The position numbers and the translations under genes were made by a program. Below are positions 36,516 to 45,964 of a stretch of 64,000 nucleotides of DNA, in pieces. The DNA is from Hyphomicrobiaceae bacterium (GTDB taxonomy: Bacteria > Pseudomonadota > Alphaproteobacteria > Rhizobiales > Hyphomicrobiaceae), in contig JALHMB010000001.1 of NCBI GenBank assembly GCA_022844275.1, positions 186,001-250,000 of the forward strand. Reading direction: 5' to 3'. Position 1 is the first letter of the stretch. Every line of letters begins with the position of its first letter. The notes under the pieces are model-generated. The model saw nothing but the letters and a program-made list of their open reading frames with translations. It searched no databases and was not told where the DNA came from.

Positions 36516-37892
36516 TCAGCCGGCGGTAGCGCCCGGCACGGCCGGCTCGCCGTCGTCCGGCATCTTCAGCAGCTCCTCGCGCGTCACCTTCTTGTCGGTC
36601 GGCTTGGCCTCGCCCAGGATGATGTCGACGACTTTGTCCTCGTAGATCGGGGCACGAAGCTGCTGGACGGCGCCCGGCGTCTTCTCGAAGTACTCGTAGA
36701 TCATCCGCTCCTGGCCGGGGAATCGGCGCGCCTCGCGGAAGAGCGCATTGCGCAGTTCCTCCTGCGTGACTTCAACCTTGGCCTTGTCACCGATCTCGGC
36801 GAGCACCAAGCCGAGGCGCACGCGGCGCTCGGCGAGGCTGCGGTACTCGGCCCGCGCACTCTCCTCCGTCTTGCCCTCGTCCTCGAAGGTCTTGCCGGAC
36901 TGCTTAAGCGTGTTCGTTACCTGTCCCCAGACCTGATCGAACTCCTGCGTGACGAGCGCCTCGGGCAACTCGAAACTGTGCGCCTTGTCGAGCGCATCGA
37001 GCAGCGCGCGCTTGATCTTCGTGCGCGAGAACTCGGTGAACTCGCCTTCAATGCGCTCGCGCATGACCTTGCGCAGCGCCTCGAGCGAGTCGAGTCCGAA
37101 ACCCTTTGCGAAATCCTCGTTGATCTCGGGCTTCGTCGGCTTCGCGACCGACTTCACTTTGACGGCGAAGGACGCCGCCTTGCCCGCGAGATGCTCGGCC
37201 TGATAGGCCTCGGGGAAGGTGACCGAGACGGTGCGATCCTCGCCGGCCTTGGCGCCCTTGAGCTGATCCTCGAAGCCCGGAATGAAACTCCCGCTGCCGA
37301 TGACGAGATCTGTATCCTCGCCCGCGCCACCCTCGAAGGGCGTGCCGTCGATGGAGCCGACGAAGTCGATCTTGACCTGGTCGCCCTCGGCGGCCTCGCG
37401 GCCTTCCTCAACTTCGTAGCTCACATTGCGCTCGGCGAGATCCGCAATGGCCTTGTCGATGGTCTCCTCATCGACCTCGACGACCTCGCGCTCGAGCTTC
37501 AGGGTCGAGAAATCGACGATGTCGATCTTCGGCAGCACCTCGAAGGACATGGTGTAGGCAAGGTCGGCCTTGCCATCCATGACCTTCTCGAGCTCGTCCT
37601 TGTCCTCGCTGAAGGCGATCTCGGGTTGCATGGCCGGCCGCTCCTGGCGGTCGGTCAGCGCCTGCTTCGACGACTTGTCGACGAGGTCCTGCAGCACCTC
37701 GGCCATGAGCGAACGGCCATAGACCTTCTTGATGTGGCCGACAGGAACCTTGCCCTTGCGGAAGCCGCGGAGCTGGATGTTGCCCTTGACCTCATCGAGG
37801 CGCGTCTCGAAGCGCTCGCTCAGCTCATTGGCGCCGACGATCACCTTGAGCGTCCGCTTCAGTCCATCCGTACTCGTTTCTGTGACCTGCAT
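36516..37892 (-). CDS. tig: Trigger factor, ribosome-associated chaperone
   Basis: 458 residues from the ATG at 37892, where the family opening MQVTETSTDGLKRTLKV starts; an ATG four codons earlier (37904) is also possible. The ribosome-binding signature is LRGFRKGKVP, a peptidyl-prolyl isomerase domain lies at about 155-245 (EGDQVKIDFVGSIDGTPFEGG), and the long helical arms form the C-terminus. It shields new chains at the ribosome exit. The much longer open frame running to 38081 is an artefact, because its extra N-terminus is the tRNA-Leu gene read as protein. Confidence 0.96.
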   Translation of the reverse strand: MQVTETSTDGLKRTLKVIVGANELSERFETRLDEVKGNIQLRGFRKGKVPVGHIKKVYGRSLMAEVLQDLVDKSSKQALTDRQERPAMQPEIAFSEDKDELEKVMDGKADLAYTMSFEVLPKIDIVDFSTLKLEREVVEVDEETIDKAIADLAERNVSYEVEEGREAAEGDQVKIDFVGSIDGTPFEGGAGEDTDLVIGSGSFIPGFEDQLKGAKAGEDRTVSVTFPEAYQAEHLAGKAASFAVKVKSVAKPTKPEINEDFAKGFGLDSLEALRKVMRERIEGEFTEFSRTKIKRALLDALDKAHSFELPEALVTQEFDQVWGQVTNTLKQSGKTFEDEGKTEESARAEYRSLAERRVRLGLVLAEIGDKAKVEVTQEELRNALFREARRFPGQERMIYEYFEKTPGAVQQLRAPIYEDKVVDIILGEAKPTDKKVTREELLKMPDDGEPAVPGATAG

Positions 37893-38002
37893 ATCGACTG
37901 TCATCCACTCGTGAAGGCGGCAAGCGCCACCGCTAAGGCTCGTCCTACTCCAAGCATCTGGAGCAAAACGGAAATTTCTAGTTCCGGCTTGGTATGGCCG
38001 GC

Positions 38003-38087
38003 TGGTGCGGACGGAGGGACTCGAACCCCCACGACTTGCGTCGCTGGAACCTAAATCCAGTGCGTCTACCAATTCCGCCACGCCCGC
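38003..38087 (-). tRNA. tRNA-Leu (anticodon UAG)
   Basis: An 85-base gene with CCA encoded. The minus strand starts GCGGGCGTGGCGGAATTGG and ends GTCCGCACCA; the acceptor arms pair over seven bases with one G-U. The anticodon stem CTGGA/TCCAG encloses the loop TTTAGGT, so the anticodon is UAG. A long variable arm and the GGTTCGAGTCC T-loop fit a class II leucine tRNA. It lies about 110 bases upstream of tig on the same strand. Confidence 0.97.
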
Positions 38088-38207
38088 AGCCCGCGCTTGG
38101 CGCTGCCGGGCGCGATGGCGCCGACATATATCCGGCCCTGTTGCCTGGGATCAACGCTTTCTTTGAAGGGGCTTGGAGCGGGTATCTGGGGTTTGGGGCC
38201 GCAGTCC

Positions 38208-39203
38208 TCAAGGAGCGACCACGAAAGCGACCCCGTTTTCGCTGAGCCAGGTGCCGGTGCGGCCGTCCACGCGCGGGTTGATGCTGCCATCGCCGCAGGC
38301 CCGGGTGCTCGGCCCTTCGATCCCGCGGGACACGACGCCTGCGAGCACCCAGCCGCCGTCCGCCGCCTGGACGAAGACGCTGCCGCCGCTGTCGCCGCTG
38401 CAGGAATCCTGGCTCGTGAGGGGCGAGGAGGCGACAATCTCCAGGCCCGGATGGCAACCGTAGACCTTGCTGTCCTCGCCCTTGGGTGATGTCCCCTGGC
38501 AGGCAGCCGACGTGATCGGCACATCGACCATGAACTTCCGCCCGATGGTGCCCTGTTCGGTCTTGCCATAGCCGACGATCCTGGCGGACTTCGCGGCGCT
38601 GATCACATCGCTCTTGCCGAACTTGGCCGGCGCGACAGTGACCTTGTCCCTCAGGCGCACGTATCCGACATCGCCTTGGGCGTGTTTCCCGCAGTCCATG
38701 AGTTTCTTCGAGCGTCCGATATCGACGGCATAGCGCCGCGATGCCGACGCGCCGACCGCCGTGCCGACAACGACATTCGTCGGCGTGCGATTGCAGAAGC
38801 AGTGGGCGGCCGTCAGCACCGTGTCCTCGTTGATCAAGGTGCCGCTGCAGATGCCGCGGTTGGTCGTCTCGACGGCGACGGACTCGGGAAACTGCGTCCC
38901 TGTTGGTACGCCCATCCATATGCGTTTGTTGTTCAGGAACTCGGCGCTGAAGTTCAGCTGTGTCCGCGGATCGAGCTCGATGGTCGTCGGCGTGCTCGAA
39001 GGTGATGCGCTCCGCGTGCCGCCCCCGGTCGGCAAGCTGCTCATCATCTCCAGGACGTCGCGATAGGCGGGCAGGATCGCCGCAGGATCATTCTTATGTC
39101 GCTCCGCGACGGACGCGCGGATCTGCATATCCAGGCTCGGCTGCGCCACGGCCGCCGGGGCAAGTACGATCACACTCAATACGGCGAGCAGGATCCATCC
39201 CAT
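38208..39203 (-). CDS. Secreted trypsin-like serine protease (S1)
   Basis: 331 residues from ATG 39203, giving a clean signal peptide (MGWILLAVLSVIVLAPAAVAQ); a start at 39233 would spoil it. The chymotrypsin-fold triad is present: His in VLTAAHCFC, Asp in GDVGYVRL and Ser in CSGDSGGSVF. Several cysteines suggest disulfides in the periplasm or outside the cell. About 90 residues separate the signal from the protease domain and may form a propeptide. It is preceded on the same strand by a lipoprotein gene only 39 bases away, a likely partner. Targets are unknown. Confidence 0.85.
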   Translation of the reverse strand: MGWILLAVLSVIVLAPAAVAQPSLDMQIRASVAERHKNDPAAILPAYRDVLEMMSSLPTGGGTRSASPSSTPTTIELDPRTQLNFSAEFLNNKRIWMGVPTGTQFPESVAVETTNRGICSGTLINEDTVLTAAHCFCNRTPTNVVVGTAVGASASRRYAVDIGRSKKLMDCGKHAQGDVGYVRLRDKVTVAPAKFGKSDVISAAKSARIVGYGKTEQGTIGRKFMVDVPITSAACQGTSPKGEDSKVYGCHPGLEIVASSPLTSQDSCSGDSGGSVFVQAADGGWVLAGVVSRGIEGPSTRACGDGSINPRVDGRTGTWLSENGVAFVVAP

Positions 39204-39242
39204 GTGCAGATCTCCAGCATCGAACCAGAGCACGGTCGCGCA

Positions 39243-40061
39243 CTAACGTAGCGGCGCATTCTGGAGGCTATCCAGAATCTTCTGCTGGGTTTCAAAGTAT
39301 TTGAAGCGCTCGAGCCCATTGAGCGCCCGCTCCCTCGCTGTCTCGCCCGTGCCGACCTCGCCCGCACGCTCGCGCGTCCCCTTGTCGGGTATATCCCTGA
39401 TCGGAATGGAGAGAGAAATCGTGAGCCGGTGCACGTCCAAGCGATCGGCCGAGAGGTTGATGCGGCCCGATGCAAGCCTGAACCGATCGGCAACCGGCGC
39501 GAGTTCGACGGCGGGCTCCACGCTAGCTCGGATGACCGTCGCGAATTCGAGCGCGTCCACGTAGGACCCACCCGGCCCCTTGGCCTGCTCGAGAAGCTTC
39601 TGATCATTGAGCTTCACGAATGTGCTGACGACCTCATCGAGCCCGACGAGACCAGTGATCGGATATCGATAGTTGGCATTTGTCGCCTGAACGGAGCAAT
39701 CTTCCTTCTTCAGCTCCGCGAAAGTGTCGACGACCTGAAAATTGCGCACGCCAATGCGCTGCTTGTCCTCTCCGGCGCCGACGTTCAAGGAGAACCTGCC
39801 GTTGGTGAATGGAAAGGCAAAGCCGGCCGCTCCCGAGCCGCGGTTATTCTCAGTCACCGTAAAACGGAAGTCGTACGCAACGGCAGCGGACTTGTAGCGC
39901 GCCTGTGATGCGTGCTTCTCGATGGCGAGGCGCGTCTCGCAGCGGATCTTCTTGACGATCTGCACTGTCGTATCGCCAACGAGATCATCTGGGATGGGGT
40001 GGATGGAGCAGCCGAGGAGCGCAATGCACGCAGAAGCGCTCGCAAAAATGCCAAAACGCAT
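39243..40061 (-). CDS. Predicted lipoprotein, unrecognised
   Basis: 272 residues from ATG 40061 (a GTG two codons earlier is in frame). The N-terminus MRFGIFASASACIALLGCSIH carries a lipobox with Cys at the cleavage site, so it should be lipid-anchored, probably in the outer membrane. The rest is soluble with alternating beta-strand-like character (AAVAYDFRFTVTENN, RLTISLSIPIRDIP) and no named domain. The C-terminus is helical and charged. It is the first gene of a pair with the secreted trypsin-like protease and could anchor, guide or inhibit it. The family is not recognised. Confidence 0.65.
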   Translation of the reverse strand: MRFGIFASASACIALLGCSIHPIPDDLVGDTTVQIVKKIRCETRLAIEKHASQARYKSAAVAYDFRFTVTENNRGSGAAGFAFPFTNGRFSLNVGAGEDKQRIGVRNFQVVDTFAELKKEDCSVQATNANYRYPITGLVGLDEVVSTFVKLNDQKLLEQAKGPGGSYVDALEFATVIRASVEPAVELAPVADRFRLASGRINLSADRLDVHRLTISLSIPIRDIPDKGTRERAGEVGTGETARERALNGLERFKYFETQQKILDSLQNAPLR

Positions 40062-40163
40062 GACCACCCCCTACGCAATACAAAATCGCGTAAAGGATAG
40101 CCTTGGGGGGAAGCAGAGTCCGTGATCGCAGAGCCACTCGGCGAGTATCTTGCAACCCGGCAA

Positions 40164-40643
40164 TCACTTCAAAGCAAACGAGAGCGGCAGTGCCGTCGTG
40201 TACTTGATCTGCTCCATGGCGAAGGCCGAGGAAACCTTCGTGATGTCGATGCGCGAGATGAGCTTCTTGTAGAAGACGTCGTAGGCCGCAATGTCCGGAA
40301 CCACTACGCGCATGAGGTAATCCACCTCACCGGACATGCGATAGAATTCCACGACTTCCGGAAGATCGCTGACGGCCGCATGAAAGCGCTCGAGCCAGTC
40401 GAGATTGTGCTGGTCGGTTTTGATCGACACGAAGACCGTGACCCCCGTATTGACCTTCACCGGATCCAGCACCGCCACCCGCGCGCGAATGACACCGGCC
40501 TCGTCGAGCTTCTGGATGCGCCGCCAGCAGGGGGTCGTCGAGAGGCCGACGAGTTTGCCAATCTCGGCAATCGGCATGGTTGCATCAGCCTGCAGCAACC
40601 CAAGAATCTTCAAATCCATCGCATCGAGTTCCACAATCCTCAC
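40164..40643 (-). CDS. Lrp/AsnC family transcriptional regulator
   Basis: About 159 residues from a GTG at 40643; ATGs at 40619 and further upstream (40676) are alternatives and none has a strong ribosome site. The AsnC-type helix-turn-helix (MDLKILGLLQADATMPIAEIGKLVGLSTTPCWRRIQKL) is followed by a RAM ligand domain (GEVDYLMRVVVPDIAAYDVFYKKL). It probably responds to an amino acid. It stands alone: the lipoprotein follows after about 100 bases on the same strand and msrA lies upstream, so its target is not given by context. Confidence 0.88.
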   Translation of the reverse strand: MRIVELDAMDLKILGLLQADATMPIAEIGKLVGLSTTPCWRRIQKLDEAGVIRARVAVLDPVKVNTGVTVFVSIKTDQHNLDWLERFHAAVSDLPEVVEFYRMSGEVDYLMRVVVPDIAAYDVFYKKLISRIDITKVSSAFAMEQIKYTTALPLSFALK

Positions 40644-40834
40644 CCCAAAGAGAATATTTTTGCTGTAGGCGATCAAACACGCGATCTGGGCGCGCTATGA
40701 CCTCCGGCACTTGACGATCTGTAGTATAATTTTCTAATTTCCGCAATATATCCGTGCCCGATGGCCTCCACGCAGCCGAATTCTGGGACGCGGCAGAAAG
40801 CCGTTCCTCGAAACGACAGAGCTAGAACGGCGAC

Positions 40835-41497
40835 CTACTCTGCCGCCTTCACGCCCGTTTCGATCTGGCAGGTGACGCCCGTGCCGCCGAGACCGCAGTA
40901 GCCGTGCGGAACCTTGTGCAGGTACTGCTGGTGATAGTCCTCGGCGAAGTAGAAGGGCGGCGCATCCAGGATCTCGGTCGTGATCGCGCCGTAGCGCTTG
41001 GCCTTGAGCGCCTTGCCGAAGATATCCTTCGATGCCTCCGCCGCCGTGCGCTGTGCCGCGTTGAAGACGTAGATGCCGGAGCGGTATTGCGTGCCAACAT
41101 CATTGCCCTGGCTATTGCCCTGCGTCGGATCGTGGCTCTCCCAGAAGGTCTTGAGTAGCGTCTCGTAGCTCACCTTCTCCGGGTCGAACACGATAAGCAC
41201 GACCTCGTTGTGCCCCGTCAGACCCGAGCAGACTTCCTCGTAGGTCGGGTTCGGCGTGTGGCCCGCGGCATAGCCCACAGCCGTGACCCAGATGCCCTCC
41301 TCGAGCTCCCAGAACTTGCGCTCCGCACCCCAGAAGCAGCCGAGGCCGAACATGGCCATCTCCATCCCCTCGGGATAGGGGCCTTTCAGCGCACGCCCAT
41401 TGAGCGCGTGCACGCGTGCGGTCGGGATCGGCTCGGCGCGGCCCTTGAGAGCCTGATCGCGCGAGATCATCTCGGCTTTCTTGCGGAAGAACAGCAT
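40835..41497 (-). CDS. msrA: Peptide-methionine (S)-S-oxide reductase
   Basis: 220 residues from ATG 41497; an in-frame start at 41533 would add 12. The active site is GLGCFWGAE with the catalytic Cys, and [27 protein letters not shown] and the C-terminal [11 protein letters not shown] with resolving cysteines follow. It reduces the S epimer of methionine sulfoxide using thioredoxin. An N-terminal extension of about 45 residues before the active site is slightly longer than minimal MsrA. It lies just downstream of the RND efflux operon on the same strand... in fact the operon ends 30-70 bases upstream of its start, so readthrough is possible. Confidence 0.95.
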   Translation of the reverse strand: MLFFRKKAEMISRDQALKGRAEPIPTARVHALNGRALKGPYPEGMEMAMFGLGCFWGAERKFWELEEGIWVTAVGYAAGHTPNPTYEEVCSGLTGHNEVVLIVFDPEKVSYETLLKTFWESHDPTQGNSQGNDVGTQYRSGIYVFNAAQRTAAEASKDIFGKALKAKRYGAITTEILDAPPFYFAEDYHQQYLHKVPHGYCGLGGTGVTCQIETGVKAAE

Positions 41498-41563
41498 GGC
41501 TGTGCGCCTTATCTCGAAGGAAGCTGAATGCACGATGTCCTTCTAGCACGGCTCAGCATTCCG

Positions 41564-44500
41564 TCACTCTGCCGGGGCAGGATGCTCCGTATGACCGTGC
41601 GTCGGACCTTGCGGGTGCGCCAGCGCTGCATGATCGCGGGCGAGCAGCGAGTAGACCGTCGGCACGATGAACAGGGTCAACAGTGTGCCGAGCAGCAGCC
41701 CACCGACGATGACTAGGCCGATCTGGATGCGACTTTCTGCACCGGCGCCAGTCGCAAGGGCGAGCGGGACGGCCCCGAGCACCATGGCCCCTGTGGTCAT
41801 CAGAATGGGGCGCAGGCGCAGTGTCGCGGCTTCGATGACCGCCTCGACCTTGGCTCGGCCCTGCTCCTGGAGCTGATTGGCGAACTCCACGATCAGGATG
41901 CCATTCTTCGTGATGAGGCCGACGAGCGTCACGAGCCCCACCTGACTGTAGATGTTCATGGAACCGCCACCCAAATACAGTGCCAACAGCGCGCCCGTCA
42001 TCGACAACGGCACGGTCAACATGATGATGAAGGGATCGACGAAACTCTCGAACTGCGCCGCGAGCACGAGATAAATGAAGGCGAGCGCGAGAATGAACGT
42101 GAAATAGATATCGCCCGACGCCTGCCTGTATTCGCGGGACGGGCCGATGTAGTCGATGCGCGCGGACGCCGGCAGGATGCGGCGCGCAACGGCCTCGAGG
42201 GCATCGAGCGCCTCGCCCTGCGAGAAGCCCGGCGCGATGTTCGCCGTGATGTCGGCCGAGCGGAGCTGGTCCATGCGTGCGAGCTCGCGCGGCGCGACGG
42301 CCTCGCGGAGATCGACCAGGTTCGACAGCTGGATCATCTCGCCGTTGGCGCCACGGACGTAGATCTTCGAGAGATCGTCAGGGTTGGTCCGCTCGATATT
42401 GGCCACCTGCACGATCACGTCGTACTGCTTGCCGTTCTGCTTGAAGCGCGTCACCTGGCGACCACCGAGCATGGTCTCGAGTGTGCGTCCGATCGTCTCC
42501 ACCTGCGCGCCGACGCTTGCCGCCTTGTCGCGGTTCACGCTCACCTTGATCTCAGGCTTGTTGAGCTTGAGCCGGGATTCCAGATTGGCGAGTGATGGGT
42601 GCTTTTCAGCTTCCGCGATGATGGCGTCGACCGTCCGGCTGATCTCGCTGTACTCGCCTTGCATAGCGACCGAGATCCAGACAGGACGCGAGCTTGCATT
42701 CTGCCCGAGCGAGGGAGGGTTCGTCGCATAGGCGAGCACGCCCGGCATCTGCTTGATCTGCGGGGCCAGAAGATTGACGATCTGCTGCTGCTTGCGCTCA
42801 CGCTCATCCCACGGCTTCAAGCGGGCGAATGAAATACCTTGCGAGACGATCGGGTTGCCGGACACGACGAAGAATGCCTCGGCCTCCGGCACATTCTTGG
42901 TGAAGATGTCCTCGAAGCGCCGGGCATACTTCTCCATGAAGTTGATCGTGGCACCCTCGGGACCGATAAAAAAGCTTATGATCGTCCCGCGATCCTCGAC
43001 GGGGGACAGCTCGGGCTTCAAAGCCGTAAAGAGGAAGTAGCTGGCAGAAGCGAAGAGCGCACCGATGAAGAGGATCAGAAAGCGCACTTTGAGCGCGCCG
43101 CGCAGCGCCGAGCGATAGCCTTCCGTCAGCCCGACGAGCACCCACTCGACAAAATTATAGATGCGGCCGTGGCTCGTCTGGTGCCGCAGCATGCGCGAGC
43201 ACATCATCGGGCTGAGCGTGAGCGCGATGAAGCCCGACACGATCACGGCGCCTGCAAGCGTCCACGCAAATTCCGTGAACAGCCGTCCCGTGGTTCCCGA
43301 CATGAAGCCGATCGGCGCGTAGACGGCCGCGAGCGTCAATGTCATCGCGACAACCGCGAAGCCGATCTCGCGGCTGCCCTGAATGGCGGCCTCGATCGGC
43401 GCCATCCCCTCCTCGATATGGCGATAGATGTTCTCGAGAACGACGATGGCGTCGTCGACGACGAGCCCGATGGCGAGCACCATCGCGAGCAGCGTCAGCG
43501 TATTCACCGTGAAGCCGAGCACGACCATGATGGCGAAGGCGCCGAGTAGTGATGCCGGTATGGTCACGACCGGAATGATCGTCGCGCGCACATTGCGCAG
43601 GAACAGGAAGACAACGATGACGACCAGAACGACGGCCTCGCCGATCGTGTGATAGACGGAATCGATCGATGCCTGGATGAACACCGAGGTGTCGTGTGCC
43701 ACCTCGACCTTCATGCCCTCCGGCAGGTTGGCGGTAATGCTCGGGAGCACCTCCCGCACGCCCTTCGAGATGTCGAGGGGATTGGCAACGGCCTGCTTGA
43801 CGACGCCAATGGCCACGGCGCGTTGGCCCTTGAAGCGCACCGATATTCGCTCATCCAGCGGACCGAGCTCGGCGCGCCCGACATCCTGCAGGCGCACCGG
43901 ATAGCCGTCGACTACGCGAACTACGATGGCATCGAACTGGGCGGGGACCCGCAGATCGGTCTCCGCCAGCACCGTGAACTCGGTGTCCTTGCTTTCGATG
44001 CGGCCCGCCGGGACCTCGATGTTCTGCTTCCTCAGCGCATCCTCGACATCCTGCGGCGTCAGGCGGTAGGCAGCAAGCCGCGCAGCATCGAGCCAGATGC
44101 GCATGGCGTATCGGCGCTCGCCGAAGATGCGCGCCTCGGCAACACCGCTGATCGATTGCAGCCGGTCCTTGACGACACGATCGGCAAAGTCGGTGATCTC
44201 GAGCTGGGAATGGCGGTCGGAGGAGAAAGCCAGGAACAGAACGGGCTGTGCGTCGGCCTCAACCTTCGAGATGATCGGTTCGTCGATCTCGTCGGGCAAC
44301 CTGCCGCGCATGCGCCCGACGCGATCGCGAACATCGTTGGCCGCAGCCTCTACATCACGTCCAAGCTTGAAGCGAACGACGATGAAACTGCGTTCCTGAC
44401 GTGTCATCGAGCGCAGATAGTCGATACCCTCGATACCGGCGATGGACTCCTCGAGGACACGCGTCACGGTGCTCTCGATGACCTCCGCGCTGGCGCCGCG

Positions 44501-44653
44501 ATACAGCGTTTCGACGAGGACGACAGGCGGATCGATGTTCGGGTACTCGCGCACCGCGAGGCGCTTGTAGCTGACGAAACCAACAAGAACGATGACGAGG
44601 CTGAGCACGGTGGCGAACACCGGGCGGCGAATACAGAGCTCGGGAAGGCTCAT
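41564..44653 (-). CDS. RND efflux pump, inner-membrane transporter (HAE1 type)
   Basis: 1029 residues, twelve membrane segments and two large periplasmic loops. The N-terminus LPELCIRRPVFATVLSLVIVLVGFVSY is typical, and the proton-relay aspartates lie in GLVVDDAIVVLENIYRHIEEG. It belongs to the hydrophobe/amphiphile exporters (AcrB/MexB/MdtBC relatives) and should pump drugs or other amphiphiles from membrane and periplasm. The adaptor gene is three bases upstream and a TetR gene precedes that. No outer-membrane channel gene is adjacent, so it likely shares a TolC-type protein encoded elsewhere. Confidence 0.94.
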   Translation of the reverse strand: MSLPELCIRRPVFATVLSLVIVLVGFVSYKRLAVREYPNIDPPVVLVETLYRGASAEVIESTVTRVLEESIAGIEGIDYLRSMTRQERSFIVVRFKLGRDVEAAANDVRDRVGRMRGRLPDEIDEPIISKVEADAQPVLFLAFSSDRHSQLEITDFADRVVKDRLQSISGVAEARIFGERRYAMRIWLDAARLAAYRLTPQDVEDALRKQNIEVPAGRIESKDTEFTVLAETDLRVPAQFDAIVVRVVDGYPVRLQDVGRAELGPLDERISVRFKGQRAVAIGVVKQAVANPLDISKGVREVLPSITANLPEGMKVEVAHDTSVFIQASIDSVYHTIGEAVVLVVIVVFLFLRNVRATIIPVVTIPASLLGAFAIMVVLGFTVNTLTLLAMVLAIGLVVDDAIVVLENIYRHIEEGMAPIEAAIQGSREIGFAVVAMTLTLAAVYAPIGFMSGTTGRLFTEFAWTLAGAVIVSGFIALTLSPMMCSRMLRHQTSHGRIYNFVEWVLVGLTEGYRSALRGALKVRFLILFIGALFASASYFLFTALKPELSPVEDRGTIISFFIGPEGATINFMEKYARRFEDIFTKNVPEAEAFFVVSGNPIVSQGISFARLKPWDERERKQQQIVNLLAPQIKQMPGVLAYATNPPSLGQNASSRPVWISVAMQGEYSEISRTVDAIIAEAEKHPSLANLESRLKLNKPEIKVSVNRDKAASVGAQVETIGRTLETMLGGRQVTRFKQNGKQYDVIVQVANIERTNPDDLSKIYVRGANGEMIQLSNLVDLREAVAPRELARMDQLRSADITANIAPGFSQGEALDALEAVARRILPASARIDYIGPSREYRQASGDIYFTFILALAFIYLVLAAQFESFVDPFIIMLTVPLSMTGALLALYLGGGSMNIYSQVGLVTLVGLITKNGILIVEFANQLQEQGRAKVEAVIEAATLRLRPILMTTGAMVLGAVPLALATGAGAESRIQIGLVIVGGLLLGTLLTLFIVPTVYSLLARDHAALAHPQGPTHGHTEHPAPAE

Positions 44654-44656
44654 GGC

Positions 44657-45721
44657 TCAGTCAACCCTTTCCAGGTTGGCCTTCACGGTCATGCCGTCAC
44701 GCAGCTTCAGCGCGCCTTCAGTCACGATGATGGACTTCGTCTCCAGCCCCTGCACAACCTCGACGAGGCCGCCGCGTCGCTGGCCCGTCTTGAGCTTTGT
44801 CAGCCTGGCCTTGTCGCCGTCGAGCACGAACACGAACTGCTCCTGCCCCATAGGTACGACGGCCGTCTCGGGAACCAGAATGCCTTCCTTTCCGGCGTCG
44901 AGGATCAAGGTCACGCGAGCGAACATCCCAGAGCGCAGCAGCCCGTCCTTGTTGACGGTGCGGGCACGCAGGATGACTGCGCGACCATTGGGATCGTGCG
45001 CGGGATCGATGGCATAGACCTCGCCATCGAACGTCGCGCCGGGAATGGCATCGAGCGTGATGTTGATGGATTGGCCAACCTTGAGCTGAACGGCATAGAT
45101 CTCCGACACGCGGAAATCCACCTTGAGTGTCTCGATGTTCTCGATATTGACCATGTCCTGGCCAGGATTGACGTAGTCTCCGAGGCTGACTTTCCGTAGC
45201 CCCAAGGTGCCGTCGAACGGCGCAACGAGCGTCATTTTGTCGAGCGTGGCCTGCGCCAGAGCCAGCGAGGCTTCGTCGGCCCGCAGCTTGGCGTGGGCCT
45301 CGTCGTAGGTGCGCTGCGAGCCGGCGCCCTTTTTCATGAGCTCCTGGGCGCGCTCGAAGTTGACCTTGCTTAGCCCGAGTGCCGCATTCATCTGCTCGAG
45401 CTGCGCCTGCGCGATGCTCGAGTCGAGGCGCACGAGTGGTGTCCCACGGGTTGCGCCCTTTCCTTCCTGGAACAGGATTTCACTGACGCGCCCGGCGATC
45501 TCCGGCCGGATGATGACGGACTCATTCGAGCGTAGGCTGCCGACCGCTTCGATCTGACGGCGGATCGAGCCGATCCTGACCGGCGCTGCATCGACGGTGA
45601 CATCGCTTGCCTTGGGTGCGACGGCCGTGCTCCCGCTCGGCGCAGGCGGCTTCAGGAATTGCCAGCCCACCCCCGCAACAACCAGCACTCCGGCGAGCAC
45701 GGCTCCGATCAGCCAGCGCAT
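44657..45721 (-). CDS. RND efflux pump, periplasmic adaptor subunit
   Basis: 354 residues from ATG 45721, giving an N-terminal anchor (MRWLIGAVLAGVLVVAGVGWQF); the frame extends to 45796 without similarity. It has the membrane-fusion-protein layout: a lipoyl half-motif (SVIIRPEIAGRVSEILFQEG), an alpha-helical hairpin (about 115-165), the second lipoyl half (APFDGTLGLRKVSLGDYVNPGQ) and beta-barrel domains. It joins the RND pump to an outer-membrane channel. It is translationally close to the pump gene, with a three-base gap. Confidence 0.92.
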   Translation of the reverse strand: MRWLIGAVLAGVLVVAGVGWQFLKPPAPSGSTAVAPKASDVTVDAAPVRIGSIRRQIEAVGSLRSNESVIIRPEIAGRVSEILFQEGKGATRGTPLVRLDSSIAQAQLEQMNAALGLSKVNFERAQELMKKGAGSQRTYDEAHAKLRADEASLALAQATLDKMTLVAPFDGTLGLRKVSLGDYVNPGQDMVNIENIETLKVDFRVSEIYAVQLKVGQSINITLDAIPGATFDGEVYAIDPAHDPNGRAVILRARTVNKDGLLRSGMFARVTLILDAGKEGILVPETAVVPMGQEQFVFVLDGDKARLTKLKTGQRRGGLVEVVQGLETKSIIVTEGALKLRDGMTVKANLERVD

Positions 45722-45863
45722 GTGGTCGAACTCCTGTCTCGGCTTCCCCGGCACCTGACCCCGTCTCGCCCAGTGGATGCCCTTGCAGCACTCCACCCGC
45801 TTCCCGCAGCCTTCGGCCCAGCCTCAACGGGCCCGGACGGGGCGATCCGTCGCGAGTTTCTCA

Positions 45864-45883
45864 TACAAACATCGATGCATGTA
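45864..45883. promoter_or_regulatory. Candidate TetR-family operator
   Basis: A 20-base imperfect palindrome, TACAAACATCGATGCATGTA, in which 16 positions are symmetric. It lies between the end of the TetR gene and the adaptor start, about 145 bases upstream of the latter, where an efflux-operon operator is expected. AcrR-like operators have similar TACAT...ATGTA arms. Confidence 0.5.
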
Positions 45884-45964
45884 AATTCCCAACGGGCCTA
45901 GATCTCCAGGCACAAGCGCACATTATCCCGGCGTTTCCGCTTCACGGTTTGGTGATCAGAAGAT

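Noticed and set aside
37905-38081. N-terminal extension of trigger factor starting MAELVDALDLGSSDASR
   Set aside because: This peptide is the translation of the tRNA-Leu gene, a well-known artefact; trigger factor starts at 37892.
40720-40760. TTGACG and TATAAT on the plus strand upstream of msrA's end
   Set aside because: The boxes are only about 8 bases apart and no plus-strand gene follows, so this is not a working promoter.
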